DNA of 64,000 bases, taken from Pantoea alfalfae (GTDB lineage: Bacteria; Pseudomonadota; Gammaproteobacteria; Enterobacterales; Enterobacteriaceae). The notes below the pieces were generated by a model that had not been told where the DNA came from, ran no database searches, and saw nothing but the letters and a program-made list of their open reading frames with translations. The stretch covers positions 2,914,001-2,978,000 of the forward strand of contig NZ_CP082292.1 in assembly GCF_019880205.1 (NCBI RefSeq), read 5' to 3'. Shown here in pieces: positions 46,133 to 56,937 of this stretch. The position numbers and the translations under genes were made by a program. Within the stretch, counting starts at the first letter, position 1. Every line of letters begins with the position of its first letter.

Positions 46133-46150
46133 TAACTCGTTGATTTTATT

Positions 46151-46227
46151 TGGTACGCCCTACAGGATTCGAACCTGTGACCTACGGCTTAGAAGGCCGG
46201 TGCTCTATCCAACTGAGCTAAGGGCGC
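46151..46227 (-). tRNA. argU: tRNA-Arg (anticodon TCT)
   Basis: 77-nt cloverleaf with encoded CCA, reading GCGCCCTTAGCTCAG at the 5' end and ending GGGCGTACCA. The anticodon loop CTTCTAA gives TCT (plus positions 46191-46193), decoding the rare codon AGA. The acceptor stem has a G-T closing pair, and the first anticodon-stem pair is a C-T mismatch. Its place close to folD matches E. coli argU, a known prophage integration site. Confidence 0.95.
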
Positions 46228-46321
46228 ATGGAGATGGCACGGATTATACGTCGGGAAGCGGGTACGTCAACGTTTTTGCCGTTTCTCCGCAGCGAAGTGC
46301 TGCGGTAATGACCAATTGACG

Positions 46322-46825
46322 TCAGTGGCGCCTGCGCCATTCGCTGAGCGACACAAGTTTACTGGTGCCGGTAAATTCTCCTTCCAGCTCAATCCCTTGT
46401 GAGGTGAAACGCGCATTGTATTGCTCACGAAGTGCGTGCAGCACCTGGCTGTCCGGCTCCAGCTGGCGCAGAAAACCCAGCGCGAGCAGCAACTGCTGGC
46501 GGCTGATAAGCGGTGGAAAACCGGCACGACTGAGAATCGCATGCCAGCGCTGGCTGTTCTCTTCGCTGCCATCAACAATCAACACCTGCCAGATCAGCAG
46601 TACCGCTGCGCCATTATGCAGGTGCGTTTCATTATCCTTGCTGAGATAGTCGGTAAACTCTTTCGCCGCCTCTTTCCCCATCATAGAGATCATTGATTCC
46701 ACCTGTACCGGTGGCAGCTGCAGCCGTTTGCTGAGCCGCTGAGCGGCATGGCGTGAGCCAGCGGTGAGCAGCTGAAATCCAGCGACAAACACCACCGCCA
46801 GCGTAGCAAGCATTATCCAAATCAT
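46322..46825 (-). CDS. DUF1198 inner-membrane protein (YicN-like)
   Basis: 167 residues from the ATG at 46825, 6 bp after GGGGAC. MIWIMLATLAVVFVAGFQLL is a membrane anchor; VESMISMMGKEAAKEF, AAVLLIWQVLIVDGSE and LALGFLRQLEP match the DUF1198 pattern of E. coli YicN. Function unknown. It lies between argU and folD, divergent from folD. Confidence 0.82.
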   Translation of the reverse strand: MIWIMLATLAVVFVAGFQLLTAGSRHAAQRLSKRLQLPPVQVESMISMMGKEAAKEFTDYLSKDNETHLHNGAAVLLIWQVLIVDGSEENSQRWHAILSRAGFPPLISRQQLLLALGFLRQLEPDSQVLHALREQYNARFTSQGIELEGEFTGTSKLVSLSEWRRRH

Positions 46826-46998
46826 TACATCGTCCCCGGATTGTCCTGCAGATATCATACGCATGGAGGCAGGTACTCGTCGCGACGAAAAAGCCGGAAA
46901 GCGCATACGCGGCTGAAACTGTGACTGACAGCAGCCCACGCTTCTGACAAAATAGCCCCCTTCCCCGATTCAATACAACACAGTGGATTTCCTCTCTG

Positions 46999-47865
46999 AT
47001 GGCAGCAAAAATTATTGACGGTAAAACGATTGCGCAGCAGGTGCGCGTTGAGGTTGCGGAAAAAGTAAAGCAGCGTCTGGCCGCCGGAAAACGTGCGCCA
47101 GGTCTGGCCGTGGTTCTGGTGGGTGAAAACCCGGCATCGCAGATCTATGTGGCCAGCAAACGCCGCGCCTGTGAAGAGGTCGGTTTCCACTCCCGCTCTT
47201 ACGATCTGCCTGCCACCACCCGCGAAGCTGAGCTTCTGGAGCTGATCGATAAGCTCAATCAGGACGCTGAAATCGATGGCATCCTGGTGCAGCTGCCGCT
47301 GCCAGCGGGCATCGATAATGTGAAAGTGCTGGAGCGCATCACGCCAGATAAGGATGTTGATGGCTTCCACCCTTATAACGTTGGCCGCCTGTGCCAGCGT
47401 GCGCCAACCCTGCGTCCCTGCACCCCGCGCGGTATCGTGACGCTGCTGGAGCGCTACAACATCGACACCTATGGCCTGAATGCTGTGGTGGTCGGTGCGT
47501 CTAACATTGTTGGTCGTCCGATGAGCATGGAGCTGCTGCTTGCGGGCTGCACCACCACCGTGACCCATCGCTTTACCAAAGATCTGCGCCATCACGTTGA
47601 GCATGCCGATCTGCTTGTCGTTGCGGTGGGCAAGCCAGGCTTTATTCCGGGCGACTGGATTAAACCGGGTGCCATCGTCATCGACGTGGGCATTAACCGT
47701 CTGGACAGCGGCAAAGTGGTGGGCGACGTTGATTTTGACAGCGCATCAGAGCGCGCATCCTACATTACCCCGGTACCGGGCGGTGTCGGACCGATGACAG
47801 TCGCAACACTGATTCAAAACACGCTGCAGGCGTGCGAAGAGTTTCACGATAAAGAGGACGTTTAA
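46999..47865 (+). CDS. folD: Methylenetetrahydrofolate dehydrogenase/cyclohydrolase
   Basis: Bifunctional enzyme that interconverts 5,10-methylene-, methenyl- and 10-formyl-tetrahydrofolate, supplying one-carbon units. Catalytic segment [14 protein letters not shown], the substrate motif QLPLPAGID, the Rossmann segment [17 protein letters not shown] and the C-terminal [14 protein letters not shown] are all present. 288 residues, full length. ybcJ begins on the next base after its stop. Confidence 0.96.
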   Translation: MAAKIIDGKTIAQQVRVEVAEKVKQRLAAGKRAPGLAVVLVGENPASQIYVASKRRACEEVGFHSRSYDLPATTREAELLELIDKLNQDAEIDGILVQLPLPAGIDNVKVLERITPDKDVDGFHPYNVGRLCQRAPTLRPCTPRGIVTLLERYNIDTYGLNAVVVGASNIVGRPMSMELLLAGCTTTVTHRFTKDLRHHVEHADLLVVAVGKPGFIPGDWIKPGAIVIDVGINRLDSGKVVGDVDFDSASERASYITPVPGGVGPMTVATLIQNTLQACEEFHDKEDV

Positions 47866-48078
47866 ATGGCAAGTTTTTCACTGGGTAAATTCCCGCACGT
47901 CGATCTGTGTGACCTGCTGAAGCTGGAAGGCTGGGTTCAGAGTGGCGCACAGGCGAAAGTCGTGATTGCCGAGGGTGAAGTGAAGGTCAATGGCGCGGTA
48001 GAGACCCGTAAGCGCTGCAAGATCGTTGCCGGTCAGACTGTGGAATTTGCTGGTTTTCGCATCACTGTCGTCGAGTAA
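47866..48078 (+). CDS. ybcJ: S4-domain RNA-binding protein YbcJ
   Basis: 70-residue protein that is almost entirely one S4 RNA-binding domain (VDLCDLLKLEGWVQSGAQAKVVIAEGEVKVNG, then RKRCKIVAGQTVEF). The E. coli homologue has the same size and place after folD. The role is thought to be in ribosome or RNA metabolism but is not defined. It directly abuts folD, so the two are probably co-transcribed. A hairpin (48086-48103) follows without a T tract. Confidence 0.92.
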   Translation: MASFSLGKFPHVDLCDLLKLEGWVQSGAQAKVVIAEGEVKVNGAVETRKRCKIVAGQTVEFAGFRITVVE

Positions 48079-48105
48079 TTTTCAGGCGTCCCTGCGGGGA
48101 CGCTG

Positions 48106-49212
48106 TCACAGCAGTGCTTCCCCCGCCACACGCGTCTCTCCTTCCCGCTGTTCCAGTGCAATATGATTCACCGCCGTATGCCGCGCAATCAGCGTTGCAA
48201 GCCGGGCTGAATGGCTGGTGATCCAGAGCTGACTGTACTGACTGGCTTCGGCGATTAAGCGCGCCAGCGCAGGCAACAGATCTTCATGCAGACTGTTTTC
48301 CGGCTCATTCAGCGCCATAAAGGCGGGCGGGCGCGGGCTGAGCAGCGCCACAACCAGACACAGAAAACGCAGCGTGCCATCTGAAAACTCTGCACTCTCC
48401 AGCGAACGCAGAATGCCATGGCGGGACATCAGCATCTGAAAGCGGCCGTTCTACACTTCGACGTCAAACTGGCTGTCAGGAAACGCCTGCGCCATCACCT
48501 CAAACAACAGCTCTGAATGACCGCGCTCCACGATGGTTGCCCAGGCCGCGGCCAGATTACTGCCATTATGGCTCAGCACTGGCGCACGCACGCCAATCTG
48601 CGGCGCACGAATCGGTGAGCCAGGCCAGACGGCGAACTTATGGTAGAAGCGCCACTGCAGCAGCCGTTCGCGCAGCTGGGAAAGCTCCGGGTAGCGATGG
48701 GGTTCGCTAAGCTGACCAAACAGCGACTCTTCCGGATGCAGCACCGCCGGCCAGGCGACGCGATCGCCCTCAACGTTATGCAGAAAGGCGGTCTGATTTT
48801 CACGCTGCATGAGGCAGGCAGAATGACGACGACGCTGGCCGCTGAGCCAGAGCCGCTCCTGCTTCACCAGCGGATCAAGATTGAACAGGCTGGTCGACAG
48901 CGGCTCGGGAAAGCCAATCTCCAGCTGGTAATCCATATCATCCATCACCACGGCCAGCTCCAGCCGCTTCGGATCGTGTCGGCGATCGCCCCGGCGCAAT
49001 CCGCCTGCCCACATCGCTTTCTGAATGCCGCCTTCGTCAGCCAGTGCCAGCGCGAGACGACCGCTGGCCGCCTCGTGCAGCAGTCGCACCGCTTTGTAGA
49101 GGTTGGATTTACCGCAGCCGTTGGGACCGCTCACCACATTCAGCTGTTGCAGTGACAGCGTCAGGTTACGTATTGAGCGGAAACCGCGGATCTGAATCTG
49201 TTCAATCGCCAT
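48106..49212 (-). pseudogene. RecF-like AAA ATPase interrupted by an amber codon
   Basis: Encodes an ABC/SMC-type ATPase: MAIEQIQIRGFRSIRNLTL, Walker A GPNGCGKSNL, a signature-like ELSDG-type motif (SAEFSDGTLRFL) and the switch region ITSHSARLA. A TAG at plus positions 48451-48453 stops the frame after 253 codons; the following 109-residue part continues in the same frame with no other lesion. The expected codon is probably CAG (Gln), a single C-to-T change. Either a recent nonsense mutation or a sequencing error. Lies between ybcJ and cysS. Confidence 0.85.
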
Positions 49213-49245
49213 AATAAAAAAGGGCGATTGCTCGCCCTCTCCGGT

Positions 49246-50631
49246 TTATTTTCGACGCCAGCTGGAGCCCTGTGGCCCATCCTCGACGATGACCCCCAGC
49301 GCGTTAAGCTTGTCGCGCGCGATATCCGCTTCTGCCCAGGCTTTCGCAGCACGCGCATCGGCACGGGCCTTCACCCAATGCTCAATCTCGGCAACCTCTT
49401 CATCATTAACCTGCGCGCCGCTTTGCAGGAACAGCTCAGGATCCTGCTGCAGAATACCCAGCACGTTAGCCATCTCGCGCAGCTTCGACGCCAGACCATG
49501 CGCTGACGCGCCGTCTTCGCTTTTCAGACGGTTCACTTCACGCGCCATATCGAACAGCACCGAGTAGGCTTCCGGGGTATTGAAATCATCATCCATAGCG
49601 CTGCGGAAACGCGCTTCAAACGCTTCGCCGCCGTGCGCTTTAACGCTGCTGTCGGTGTGACGCAGCGCGGTATAAAGGCGTTCCAGCGCCGCGCGCGCCT
49701 GATTCAGGTTATCTTCGCCGTAGTTAAGCTGGCTGCGATAGTGACCGGACATCAGGAAGTAACGCACCGTCTCCGCATCATAATGTTGCAGCACGTCTCG
49801 TACGGTGAAGAAGTTGCCGAGCGATTTCGACATCTTCTCGCGGTCAACCATCACCATGCCGGAGTGCATCCAGTAGTTAACGTAAGGACCGTCATGAGCG
49901 CAGCTCGACTGGGCGATTTCGTTTTCATGGTGCGGGAACATCAGGTCTGAACCGCCGCCGTGGATATCGAAATGGGTGCCCAGCTGTTTGCAGTTCATCG
50001 CCGAGCACTCAATGTGCCAGCCAGGACGGCCGTTGCCCCACGGTGATGACCAGGCGGGCTCATCCGCTTTAGACATCTTCCACAGCACGAAGTCCATCGG
50101 ATTGCGCTTCACATCAGCGACTTCAACGCGTGCGCCCGCCTGCAGCTGCTCCAGATCCTGACGCGACAGCGCGCCATAATCGGTGTCGCTCAGTACATCA
50201 AACATCACGTCGCCGTTATCTGCCACATAGGCATGACCGCGAGCGATCAATGTTTCCACCAACTCGATGATTTCAGCGATGTGACGGGTGGCGCGCGGTT
50301 CCTCATCAGGTGGCAGAATGCCCAGCGCGGCGAAGTCGTTGTGCATCTCGCCGATCATACGGTTGGTCAGCGTTTCGATGCTCTCGCCATTCTCATTGGC
50401 GCGTTTGATGATTTTGTCATCAATGTCGGTGATGTTACGTACATAGTTAAGCTGATAACCGAGGTAACGCAGGTAGCGCGCCACCACGTCAAACGCCACG
50501 AACGTCCGCCCATGACCAATGTGACAGAGGTCATACACCGTGATGCCGCAAACATACATCCCGATTTTACCGGCATGAATGGGTTTGAATTCCTCTTTCT
50601 GTCGACTCAGGGTGTTATAAATCTTAAGCAT
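49246..50631 (-). CDS. cysS: Cysteinyl-tRNA synthetase
   Basis: Class I synthetase that charges tRNA-Cys. The HIGH motif is in [10 protein letters not shown] and KMSKS in [13 protein letters not shown]; zinc-binding residues (Cys in [12 protein letters not shown], then WHIECSAM) are intact. From the ATG at 50631 ([15 protein letters not shown]) it has 461 residues, the E. coli length; the open frame to 50748 has no homology. Divergent from ppiB as in E. coli. Confidence 0.97.
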   Translation of the reverse strand: MLKIYNTLSRQKEEFKPIHAGKIGMYVCGITVYDLCHIGHGRTFVAFDVVARYLRYLGYQLNYVRNITDIDDKIIKRANENGESIETLTNRMIGEMHNDFAALGILPPDEEPRATRHIAEIIELVETLIARGHAYVADNGDVMFDVLSDTDYGALSRQDLEQLQAGARVEVADVKRNPMDFVLWKMSKADEPAWSSPWGNGRPGWHIECSAMNCKQLGTHFDIHGGGSDLMFPHHENEIAQSSCAHDGPYVNYWMHSGMVMVDREKMSKSLGNFFTVRDVLQHYDAETVRYFLMSGHYRSQLNYGEDNLNQARAALERLYTALRHTDSSVKAHGGEAFEARFRSAMDDDFNTPEAYSVLFDMAREVNRLKSEDGASAHGLASKLREMANVLGILQQDPELFLQSGAQVNDEEVAEIEHWVKARADARAAKAWAEADIARDKLNALGVIVEDGPQGSSWRRK

Positions 50632-50843
50632 TGAACGGTTCCGTTTTCGCGTGTGGTTGGCTTTTTTAAGTATCCAGACATTGTGCCGTATTTTTATCGC
50701 TCGCGCGACGCAAAGCAAGCCAACTGCGCCGTGCTGCTGACGCGTCATTGGAAATTATGATATAAGAACGGTCGACTAAAAGGGGTACGCCAGTTAACAG
50801 CGCGATCCCGGCAACTGATCACAACCTTTACAGGACAACAAAA

Positions 50844-51338
50844 ATGGTAACTTTCCAGACGAACCATGGCGATATCGTAATCAAAACTTTCGATGATAAA
50901 GCGCCGGCAACCGTACAGAACTTCCTGGATTACTGCCGTGAAGGTTTTTACGACAACACCATTTTCCACCGTGTCATCAACGGCTTTATGATTCAGGGCG
51001 GCGGCTTCGAGCCGGGCATGAAGCAGAAAGCGACCAAAGATGAAATCCAGAACGAAGCGAACAACGGTCTGAAAAACACTAAAGGTACGCTGGCAATGGC
51101 ACGTACCTCTGCGCCGCACTCTGCGACCGCACAGTTCTTCATCAACGTGGCTGACAATGACTTCCTGAACTTCCGTGACGAAAGCGTTCAGGGCTGGGGC
51201 TACTGCGTATTCGCTGAAGTGGTTGAAGGTATGGACGTGGTCGAGAAGATCAAAGCCGTTTCTACCGGCCGCAGCGGCATGCATCAGGATGTGCCAAAAG
51301 ATGACGTCGTTATCCAGAAAGTGACCGTCAGCGAGTAA
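50844..51338 (+). CDS. ppiB: Peptidyl-prolyl cis-trans isomerase B
   Basis: Cytoplasmic cyclophilin that speeds proline isomerisation during folding. 164 residues, with the cyclophilin core [18 protein letters not shown] and [22 protein letters not shown]; no signal peptide, which separates it from PpiA. Its stop and the lpxH start overlap (TAATG), so the two are translationally coupled. Confidence 0.96.
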   Translation: MVTFQTNHGDIVIKTFDDKAPATVQNFLDYCREGFYDNTIFHRVINGFMIQGGGFEPGMKQKATKDEIQNEANNGLKNTKGTLAMARTSAPHSATAQFFINVADNDFLNFRDESVQGWGYCVFAEVVEGMDVVEKIKAVSTGRSGMHQDVPKDDVVIQKVTVSE

Positions 51339-52054
51339 TGTCCCGCACGCTGTTTATCGCAGATCTCCATCTGTGTCAGGAAGAACCGGCGATTACCGCC
51401 GGTTTTCTGCATTTTTTACAGCGCGAAGCGCCCCACTGCGACGCGCTCTATATTCTCGGCGATCTGTTTGAAGCCTGGATTGGCGACGACGACCCCAATC
51501 CGCTGCATCAGCAGATTGCCCGCGCCCTGCGCGCCCTTCCGGTTCCCGTCTACTTTATTCATGGCAATCGCGACTTCCTGATTGGCCGACGCTTCGCGCA
51601 GGCCTGCGGCATGACGCTGCTGCCGGAAGAGCAGGTGCTGACGCTCTACGGCCATCGGTTGCTGATCATGCACGGCGATACGCTCTGTACCGACGATGCG
51701 GGTTACCTGCGTTTTCGGGCCAAAGTGCATAATCCCTGGATTCAGCGGCTCTTCCTGGCGCTGCCGTTGTGGATACGTAAACGCATCGCCGCCCGGATGC
51801 GCGCCGACAGTAAACAGGCCAACCAGCATAAATCCCAGACCATTATGGATGTGAATCAGGATGCTGTGGCCGCCGCAATGCTGCGCCAGCAGGTGCCTTT
51901 GCTGATCCATGGCCATACGCATCGCCCGGCGATTCATACGCTGAACTTAAAAGGTGAAACAGCACAACGCGCAGTGCTGGGTGCCTGGCACAGCCGGGGT
52001 TCCATGATCCAGCTCGACGCCAGCGGCATTCAGCTTATCCATTTCGACTTTTAA
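51338..52054 (+). CDS. lpxH: UDP-2,3-diacylglucosamine diphosphatase
   Basis: Cleaves UDP-2,3-diacylglucosamine to lipid X in lipid A synthesis, at the inner face of the inner membrane. Calcineurin-like metallophosphoesterase motifs: [27 protein letters not shown] and [10 protein letters not shown]. 238 residues, as expected. Coupled to ppiB through a TAATG overlap. Confidence 0.95.
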   Translation: MSRTLFIADLHLCQEEPAITAGFLHFLQREAPHCDALYILGDLFEAWIGDDDPNPLHQQIARALRALPVPVYFIHGNRDFLIGRRFAQACGMTLLPEEQVLTLYGHRLLIMHGDTLCTDDAGYLRFRAKVHNPWIQRLFLALPLWIRKRIAARMRADSKQANQHKSQTIMDVNQDAVAAAMLRQQVPLLIHGHTHRPAIHTLNLKGETAQRAVLGAWHSRGSMIQLDASGIQLIHFDF

Positions 52055-52083
52055 TCTGCGGTTAACTCCCCAACCTTAGCCTG

Positions 52084-52099
52084 ACGCAACCGTTTTCCT
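52084..52099. promoter_or_regulatory. PurR operator upstream of purE
   Basis: ACGCAACCGTTTTCCT matches the PurR consensus ANGCAANCGNTTNCNT at every fixed position. It lies 85 bp before the purE start, so purine excess should repress purEK. Confidence 0.88.
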
Positions 52100-52184
52100 T
52101 GCGTGCGTCTCATGCTATTCTCGGTGCCCTTCAAAACCTGTCCGCCCGGCCAGGTCTGTTTGTTCATTCACAGGAGTTGACCCC

Positions 52185-52691
52185 ATGTCATCCAACGCCC
52201 CGGCCCGCATCGCCATTGTTATGGGTTCCAGAAGTGACTGGGCCACCATGCAGTTCGCCGCTGAAATCCTCTCCAGCCTGGACGTCCCTTTTGATGTTGA
52301 AGTGGTCTCTGCGCACCGCACCCCGGATAAGCTGTTCAGCTTCGCCGAAACGGCAGCCGGCAACGGTTATCAGGTGATTATTGCTGGCGCAGGTGGCGCG
52401 GCGCATCTGCCGGGAATGCTGGCAGCAAAAACCCTGGTGCCGGTGCTGGGTGTGCCGGTGCAGAGTGCGGCCCTGAGCGGCGTCGATAGCCTCTATTCGA
52501 TTGTGCAGATGCCGCGCGGTATTCCGGTCGGTACGCTGGCAATTGGTAAAGCGGGTGCAGCTAATGCCGCCCTGCTGGCCGCGCAGATTCTGGCACTGCA
52601 TGACAGCGCGCTGGCGTCACGCCTGAATACCTGGCGTCAGACTCAGACCGATGAGGTGCTGAACCATCCCGATCCGCGGGTGGATGCATGA
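52185..52691 (+). CDS. purE: N5-carboxyaminoimidazole ribonucleotide mutase
   Basis: Converts N5-CAIR to CAIR in purine synthesis, following PurK. Family motifs: [12 protein letters not shown] near the N-terminus, [11 protein letters not shown] with the catalytic His, and [16 protein letters not shown]. 168 residues. Overlaps purK by 4 bp (ATGA), making a purEK operon under the PurR box upstream. Confidence 0.96.
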   Translation: MSSNAPARIAIVMGSRSDWATMQFAAEILSSLDVPFDVEVVSAHRTPDKLFSFAETAAGNGYQVIIAGAGGAAHLPGMLAAKTLVPVLGVPVQSAALSGVDSLYSIVQMPRGIPVGTLAIGKAGAANAALLAAQILALHDSALASRLNTWRQTQTDEVLNHPDPRVDA

Positions 52692-53752
52692 AGCCGGTTT
52701 GCGTACTGGGCAACGGCCAGTTAGGTCGTATGCTGCGTCAGGCGGGTGAACCGCTGGGCATTGCGGTCTATCCGGTAGGCCTGGATGCCGATCCTGCCGC
52801 CCTGCCGATCGCCGATAGCGTGATTACCGCCGAAATCGAACGCTGGCCGGAGACCGCGCTGACGCGTGAACTGGCGAGCCATCCGGCTTTTGTTAACCGT
52901 GATATTTTCCCACGTCTGGCCGATCGCCTGACGCAGAAACAGCTACTGGATCAACTGGGGCTCGCTACCGCGCCGTGGCAGTTGCTGGCGGACAAAAGCG
53001 AATGGCCAGCGGTGTTTGATTCACTGGGCGAGCTGGCAATTGTGAAAAGCCGCACGGGTGGTTATGACGGACGGGGTCAGTGGCGTCTGCGTGCTGATGA
53101 AACTGACCAGCTGCCGGATGCGTGTTATGGCGAGTGTATCGTTGAGCAGGGCATCAACTTTTCCGGTGAAGTGTCACTGGTCGGCGCGCGCGGTCACGAT
53201 GGCAAGGTCGTGTTCTATCCACTGACGCATAACCTGCATCAGGACGGCATTCTGCGCACCAGCGTGGCGTTTCCGCAGGCGGATCCGGCACAGCAGCAGC
53301 AGGCCGAAACGATGCTGAGCGCGATCATGCAGGCGCTGAATTACGTTGGCGTGATGGCGATGGAGTGTTTTGTGACGCCAGCCGGGTTGCTGATCAATGA
53401 GCTGGCACCGCGTGTGCATAACAGTGGTCACTGGACGCAGAACGGCGCGTCTATCAGCCAATTTGAGCTGCATCTGCGCGCCATTCTTGGCCTGGCATTA
53501 CCGCAGCCGGTGGTGTTTGCGCCGTCGGTCATGGTGAATCTGATCGGCACTGCCGTGAATCTCAGCTGGCTGCAACAGCCGCTGGTGCATCTGCACTGGT
53601 ATGACAAAGAGGTGCGTCCGGGTCGTAAGGTGGGCCACCTCAATCTGAACGACAGCGATGCAGAGCGGCTCAGCGCAGCGCTAAATGCGCTGGTGCCTCA
53701 GCTACCGGAAGAGTACGCCAGCGGTATCGCCTGGGCCGTTGAAAAGCTGTAG
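52688..53752 (+). CDS. purK: N5-carboxyaminoimidazole ribonucleotide synthase
   Basis: ATP-grasp enzyme that carboxylates AIR with bicarbonate, the step before PurE. N-terminal [20 protein letters not shown], the ATP-grasp region [14 protein letters not shown] and [18 protein letters not shown], and metal-binding [15 protein letters not shown] are present. 354 residues, full length. Second gene of purEK. Confidence 0.96.
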   Translation: MKPVCVLGNGQLGRMLRQAGEPLGIAVYPVGLDADPAALPIADSVITAEIERWPETALTRELASHPAFVNRDIFPRLADRLTQKQLLDQLGLATAPWQLLADKSEWPAVFDSLGELAIVKSRTGGYDGRGQWRLRADETDQLPDACYGECIVEQGINFSGEVSLVGARGHDGKVVFYPLTHNLHQDGILRTSVAFPQADPAQQQQAETMLSAIMQALNYVGVMAMECFVTPAGLLINELAPRVHNSGHWTQNGASISQFELHLRAILGLALPQPVVFAPSVMVNLIGTAVNLSWLQQPLVHLHWYDKEVRPGRKVGHLNLNDSDAERLSAALNALVPQLPEEYASGIAWAVEKL

Positions 53753-53836
53753 TTTCCCGTAATCCGCCTGCAGGTTACGGGTGCAGTCTGAATAAAGGTC
53801 AAAGGCGGCCTGGTGCCGCCTTATTCCAGCCCTGCT

Positions 53837-56254
53837 TTACGCCGCATCAAACTTCCTGAACAGCGCCTTTCCTTTCAGTAACCGTATCCCCAGCCAGCCG
53901 CCGCACAGCGACAGCAGCAGCGCGCCACACAACGGCAATGCCAGCCACAGTGTCCAGTCAGGCTGCCATGGGAAGTCGAAAATCTTCGTCTGTAATCCCC
54001 ACAGCGCCGCTTCTGCCCCCATCGCGGCCGCCACGCCGGAAACCACGCCGAGCAGCGCAAACTCACACCACAGCGTCGTGCGTAGCAGGCGTTTACCGGC
54101 ACCCAGCGTGCGATAGACCACCAGCTCCTGCCGACGCTGGTGCATCCCGACCTGAATCTGCGCCAGCAGCAGCAACACACCGCAGGCCGTGACCAGCACC
54201 ACCATGATCTCCAGCGCCCGGCTGACCTGCGTCAGCACCTGACCGATCTGCCGCATAATGCTGCCGATATCCAGCAGACTCAGCGCCGGGAAAGCACGGT
54301 TCAGCTGCGCCAGCAGTACAGGATTCGCCTCCATGCGGAAGCTGGTGAGCCAGGTCTGGGGCTGACTGTCGAGCGCACCTGGCGGAAAGATAAAGAAGAA
54401 ATTCGGCTTCAGGCTTTCCCAGTCCACTTTTCGCAGACTGGTAATATGGGCGCTGAAGGTCTGCGTATCGCCGTCGAACGTCAGCGTATCACCGAGCTTC
54501 AGCCCCAGACGATCCGCCAGTTCTACCTCCATCGACACTTCACCGGCCTTCGGCGGCCAGTTGCCAGCGACCAGCGGATTGTGATCCGGGCGCTCGGCCA
54601 GCTCTGTCAGGTTGAGTTCGCGATTCAGGGCATTATCCCGTTTCGGATCGGCCGGTTTGCCGTTGAGTTCGCTAAGCCGCACCCGCGCAATCGGATAGAA
54701 GGTTTCGGGTTTGATCTGGTGCGCTTGCAGGAAATCGCGCACCTGCGGCACCTGATCCGCCGTCATATTGAGCAGGAAGAAATTCGGGCTGTCTGCCGGT
54801 AACTGCTGCTGCCAGCGATCCAGTAGATCGCCGCGCATCACCAGCAACAGCGCCAGCAGCATAAACGACAGCGAAAAGGCCGCGAGCTGGCTCAGCGTCA
54901 TGCCGGGCTGGCGCAGCAGCCGGTTGATCGCCAGTCGCAGCGCCAGATTGCGCACCACCAGCCGACGCAGCAGCAACAGGGTTCCCAAGCCGAGTAACGC
55001 CAGTAATCCCGCCAGCACCACCACACCTGCCAGCAGCGCCCAGAGCATTTTACTGCCCCCGACCAGCAACGCTAACAGCGTGACGACCACCGCGATCATC
55101 ACCGGGATATAGATTTTCAGCGGCCAGAGATTTGCCACTGCATCGCGCCGCAGCACGCGCAGCGGCTGCGTTGCCAGCAGCAGACGATAGGGACGCAAAC
55201 CCACCAGCAGCGAAATGACAAACAGCGATCCCACCGCCCAGATCCACGGCCAGACGCTGGCCGCCGGTAAGCTGGCGGGCAACACGGGTTTCAGCATGGC
55301 CATCAGGATCGCTTCCACGCCCTGCCCCACAACGCCTCCGGCAATCGCCGCCAGCAGCAGCACCGCCAGCCACTGGCCGATGATCAACCGCTGCAACGCA
55401 CCCTGCGTCGCGCCCAGGGTTTTCAGCACCGCCACCAGATCGTAACGGCTGCGGCAATAGTGACTCATGGCAACCGCCACGGCCGCAATCGCCAGCATCA
55501 GCGTCAGTAAGGCCGAGAGCAGCAGGAACTGCTGCGCGCGCTGCATCGAACGGCCCAGCGCATCTTCCGAGTTCTCCACGCTGATCCAGCGCTGGTCCGT
55601 CTTCAGCTGCGGTTCAATCCAGCGGTCATAGCGGGCCAGCTGTTCGGAATTACCGGAGAATTTATAGCGCCACGTAATACGGCTGCCTGGCTGAATCGCA
55701 CCGGTTTTGCCAGCATCCGCCAGATTGATCAGCAGACGCGGTGCCATCTCAAACGGGTTAAAGCCACCATCCGGCTCCTGGATTATCTCCCCGCTGATGC
55801 GCAGCTGGGTATCGCCGACTTCCAGCGTATCGCCCACTTTCAGATTCAGCAGCGCAATCAGGCGCGGTGCCGCCAGCGCAGTACCCGCCTGCGGCCTCAG
55901 TCCCGGCGGCTGCGTCTGCAGCGTGCCAAACATCGGGTAGCGGTCATCCACTGCTTTTACCGAGGCGAGCTGCGGTGATTGGTCGGCAAAGGTCATGGTC
56001 ATGAAGGTGAGCTGACGACTGACCGTCAGGCCGGTTTCCCGCGCCTTTTCCAGCCAGGCTTCGGGCGCAGCATCGGTGCTACGCAGCGTGCGGTCACCAG
56101 CCATAAAATCACGGCTCTGCTGATTCAGCCCTTTTTCCATGCGATCGCTGATCGACCCCAGCGCCAGCACGCAGGCCACCGCCAGCGTCAGGGCCAGCCA
56201 GACAATCAGCAGCGAGGGCGAACGCCACTCGCGCCAGAACCAGCGCCAGATCAT
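53837..56254 (-). CDS. ybbP: ABC transporter permease YbbP
   Basis: 805-residue inner-membrane permease of the FtsX/MacB type, duplicated in structure: an N-terminal helix, a large periplasmic domain, a bundle of helices, then a second periplasmic domain and a final FtsX block (about 690-800). The ATG at 56254 overlaps the ybbA stop (ATGA). Close to E. coli YbbP in length and order. The substrate of the YbbAP complex is not certain; MacB-type pumps act on envelope molecules. Confidence 0.93.
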   Translation of the reverse strand: MIWRWFWREWRSPSLLIVWLALTLAVACVLALGSISDRMEKGLNQQSRDFMAGDRTLRSTDAAPEAWLEKARETGLTVSRQLTFMTMTFADQSPQLASVKAVDDRYPMFGTLQTQPPGLRPQAGTALAAPRLIALLNLKVGDTLEVGDTQLRISGEIIQEPDGGFNPFEMAPRLLINLADAGKTGAIQPGSRITWRYKFSGNSEQLARYDRWIEPQLKTDQRWISVENSEDALGRSMQRAQQFLLLSALLTLMLAIAAVAVAMSHYCRSRYDLVAVLKTLGATQGALQRLIIGQWLAVLLLAAIAGGVVGQGVEAILMAMLKPVLPASLPAASVWPWIWAVGSLFVISLLVGLRPYRLLLATQPLRVLRRDAVANLWPLKIYIPVMIAVVVTLLALLVGGSKMLWALLAGVVVLAGLLALLGLGTLLLLRRLVVRNLALRLAINRLLRQPGMTLSQLAAFSLSFMLLALLLVMRGDLLDRWQQQLPADSPNFFLLNMTADQVPQVRDFLQAHQIKPETFYPIARVRLSELNGKPADPKRDNALNRELNLTELAERPDHNPLVAGNWPPKAGEVSMEVELADRLGLKLGDTLTFDGDTQTFSAHITSLRKVDWESLKPNFFFIFPPGALDSQPQTWLTSFRMEANPVLLAQLNRAFPALSLLDIGSIMRQIGQVLTQVSRALEIMVVLVTACGVLLLLAQIQVGMHQRRQELVVYRTLGAGKRLLRTTLWCEFALLGVVSGVAAAMGAEAALWGLQTKIFDFPWQPDWTLWLALPLCGALLLSLCGGWLGIRLLKGKALFRKFDAA

Positions 56255-56937
56255 TGCTCCTCCCACAATTTTCCGTCGCGCAGCCGCAGGCGACGATCGC
56301 AGCGCGCCGCCAGTTGCTCGTCATGCGTCACCAGAATCAGCGTGGTGGCGAAGTCGCGATTAAGGGAAAAGAGCAAATCGGCGATGCGATCACCGGTTTT
56401 GCGGTCAAGGTTGCCGGTCGGCTCATCGGCAAACAGCAGACCCGGACGACCACTGAAGGCGCGAGCCAGCGCGACACGCTGCTGTTCGCCGCCTGACAGC
56501 TGAGCGGGCAGATGATGCAGACGTTCACCCAGCCCGAGCAGCGTCAAAAGTTCCCGTGCCTGTTCGCGACTCTGGCGGTCGCTGTCACCGCGCAGGAGTG
56601 ATGGCAGCTGGACGTTCTCCTGTGCATTCAGTGTCGGCACCAGCATAAATGACTGAAACACAAAGCCGACCTGACGGGCACGCAGAGCCGCACGCTGTTC
56701 TTCGTTCATCTGGTGCAGCGGCTGCCCCAGCAGATGAACTTCGCCGCTGCTGCCATCGTCCAGCCCGGCCAGAATGCCCAGCAGGGTTGACTTGCCGGAG
56801 CCGGACTCGCCAATCAGCGCAATGGTCTCGGCTGGTTTGACAACCAACTCAACTCCGGTAAGGATGGTTAACTGATGCTCTCCCTGACCGACGGACTTAG
56901 TAAGATGATGAACTTCAACAATGTTTTCCGCTGGCAT
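56251..56937 (-). CDS. ybbA: ABC transporter ATP-binding protein YbbA
   Basis: 228-residue ATPase that powers YbbP. Walker A GESGSGKSTLLG, Q-loop GFVFQSFMLVPTLNA, signature LSGGEQQRVALARAF, Walker B LLFADEPTGNLD and H-loop LVTHDE, in the LolD/MacB style. First gene of ybbAP. Its first 33 bp overlap the divergent tesA gene, as in E. coli. Confidence 0.95.
   Translation of the reverse strand: MPAENIVEVHHLTKSVGQGEHQLTILTGVELVVKPAETIALIGESGSGKSTLLGILAGLDDGSSGEVHLLGQPLHQMNEEQRAALRARQVGFVFQSFMLVPTLNAQENVQLPSLLRGDSDRQSREQARELLTLLGLGERLHHLPAQLSGGEQQRVALARAFSGRPGLLFADEPTGNLDRKTGDRIADLLFSLNRDFATTLILVTHDEQLAARCDRRLRLRDGKLWEEQ

Noticed and set aside
48451..48453. TAG in the AAA ATPase as a programmed read-through or pyrrolysine codon
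   Set aside because: No known recoding signal follows, and these bacteria lack pyrrolysine; a point mutation or sequencing error is simpler.
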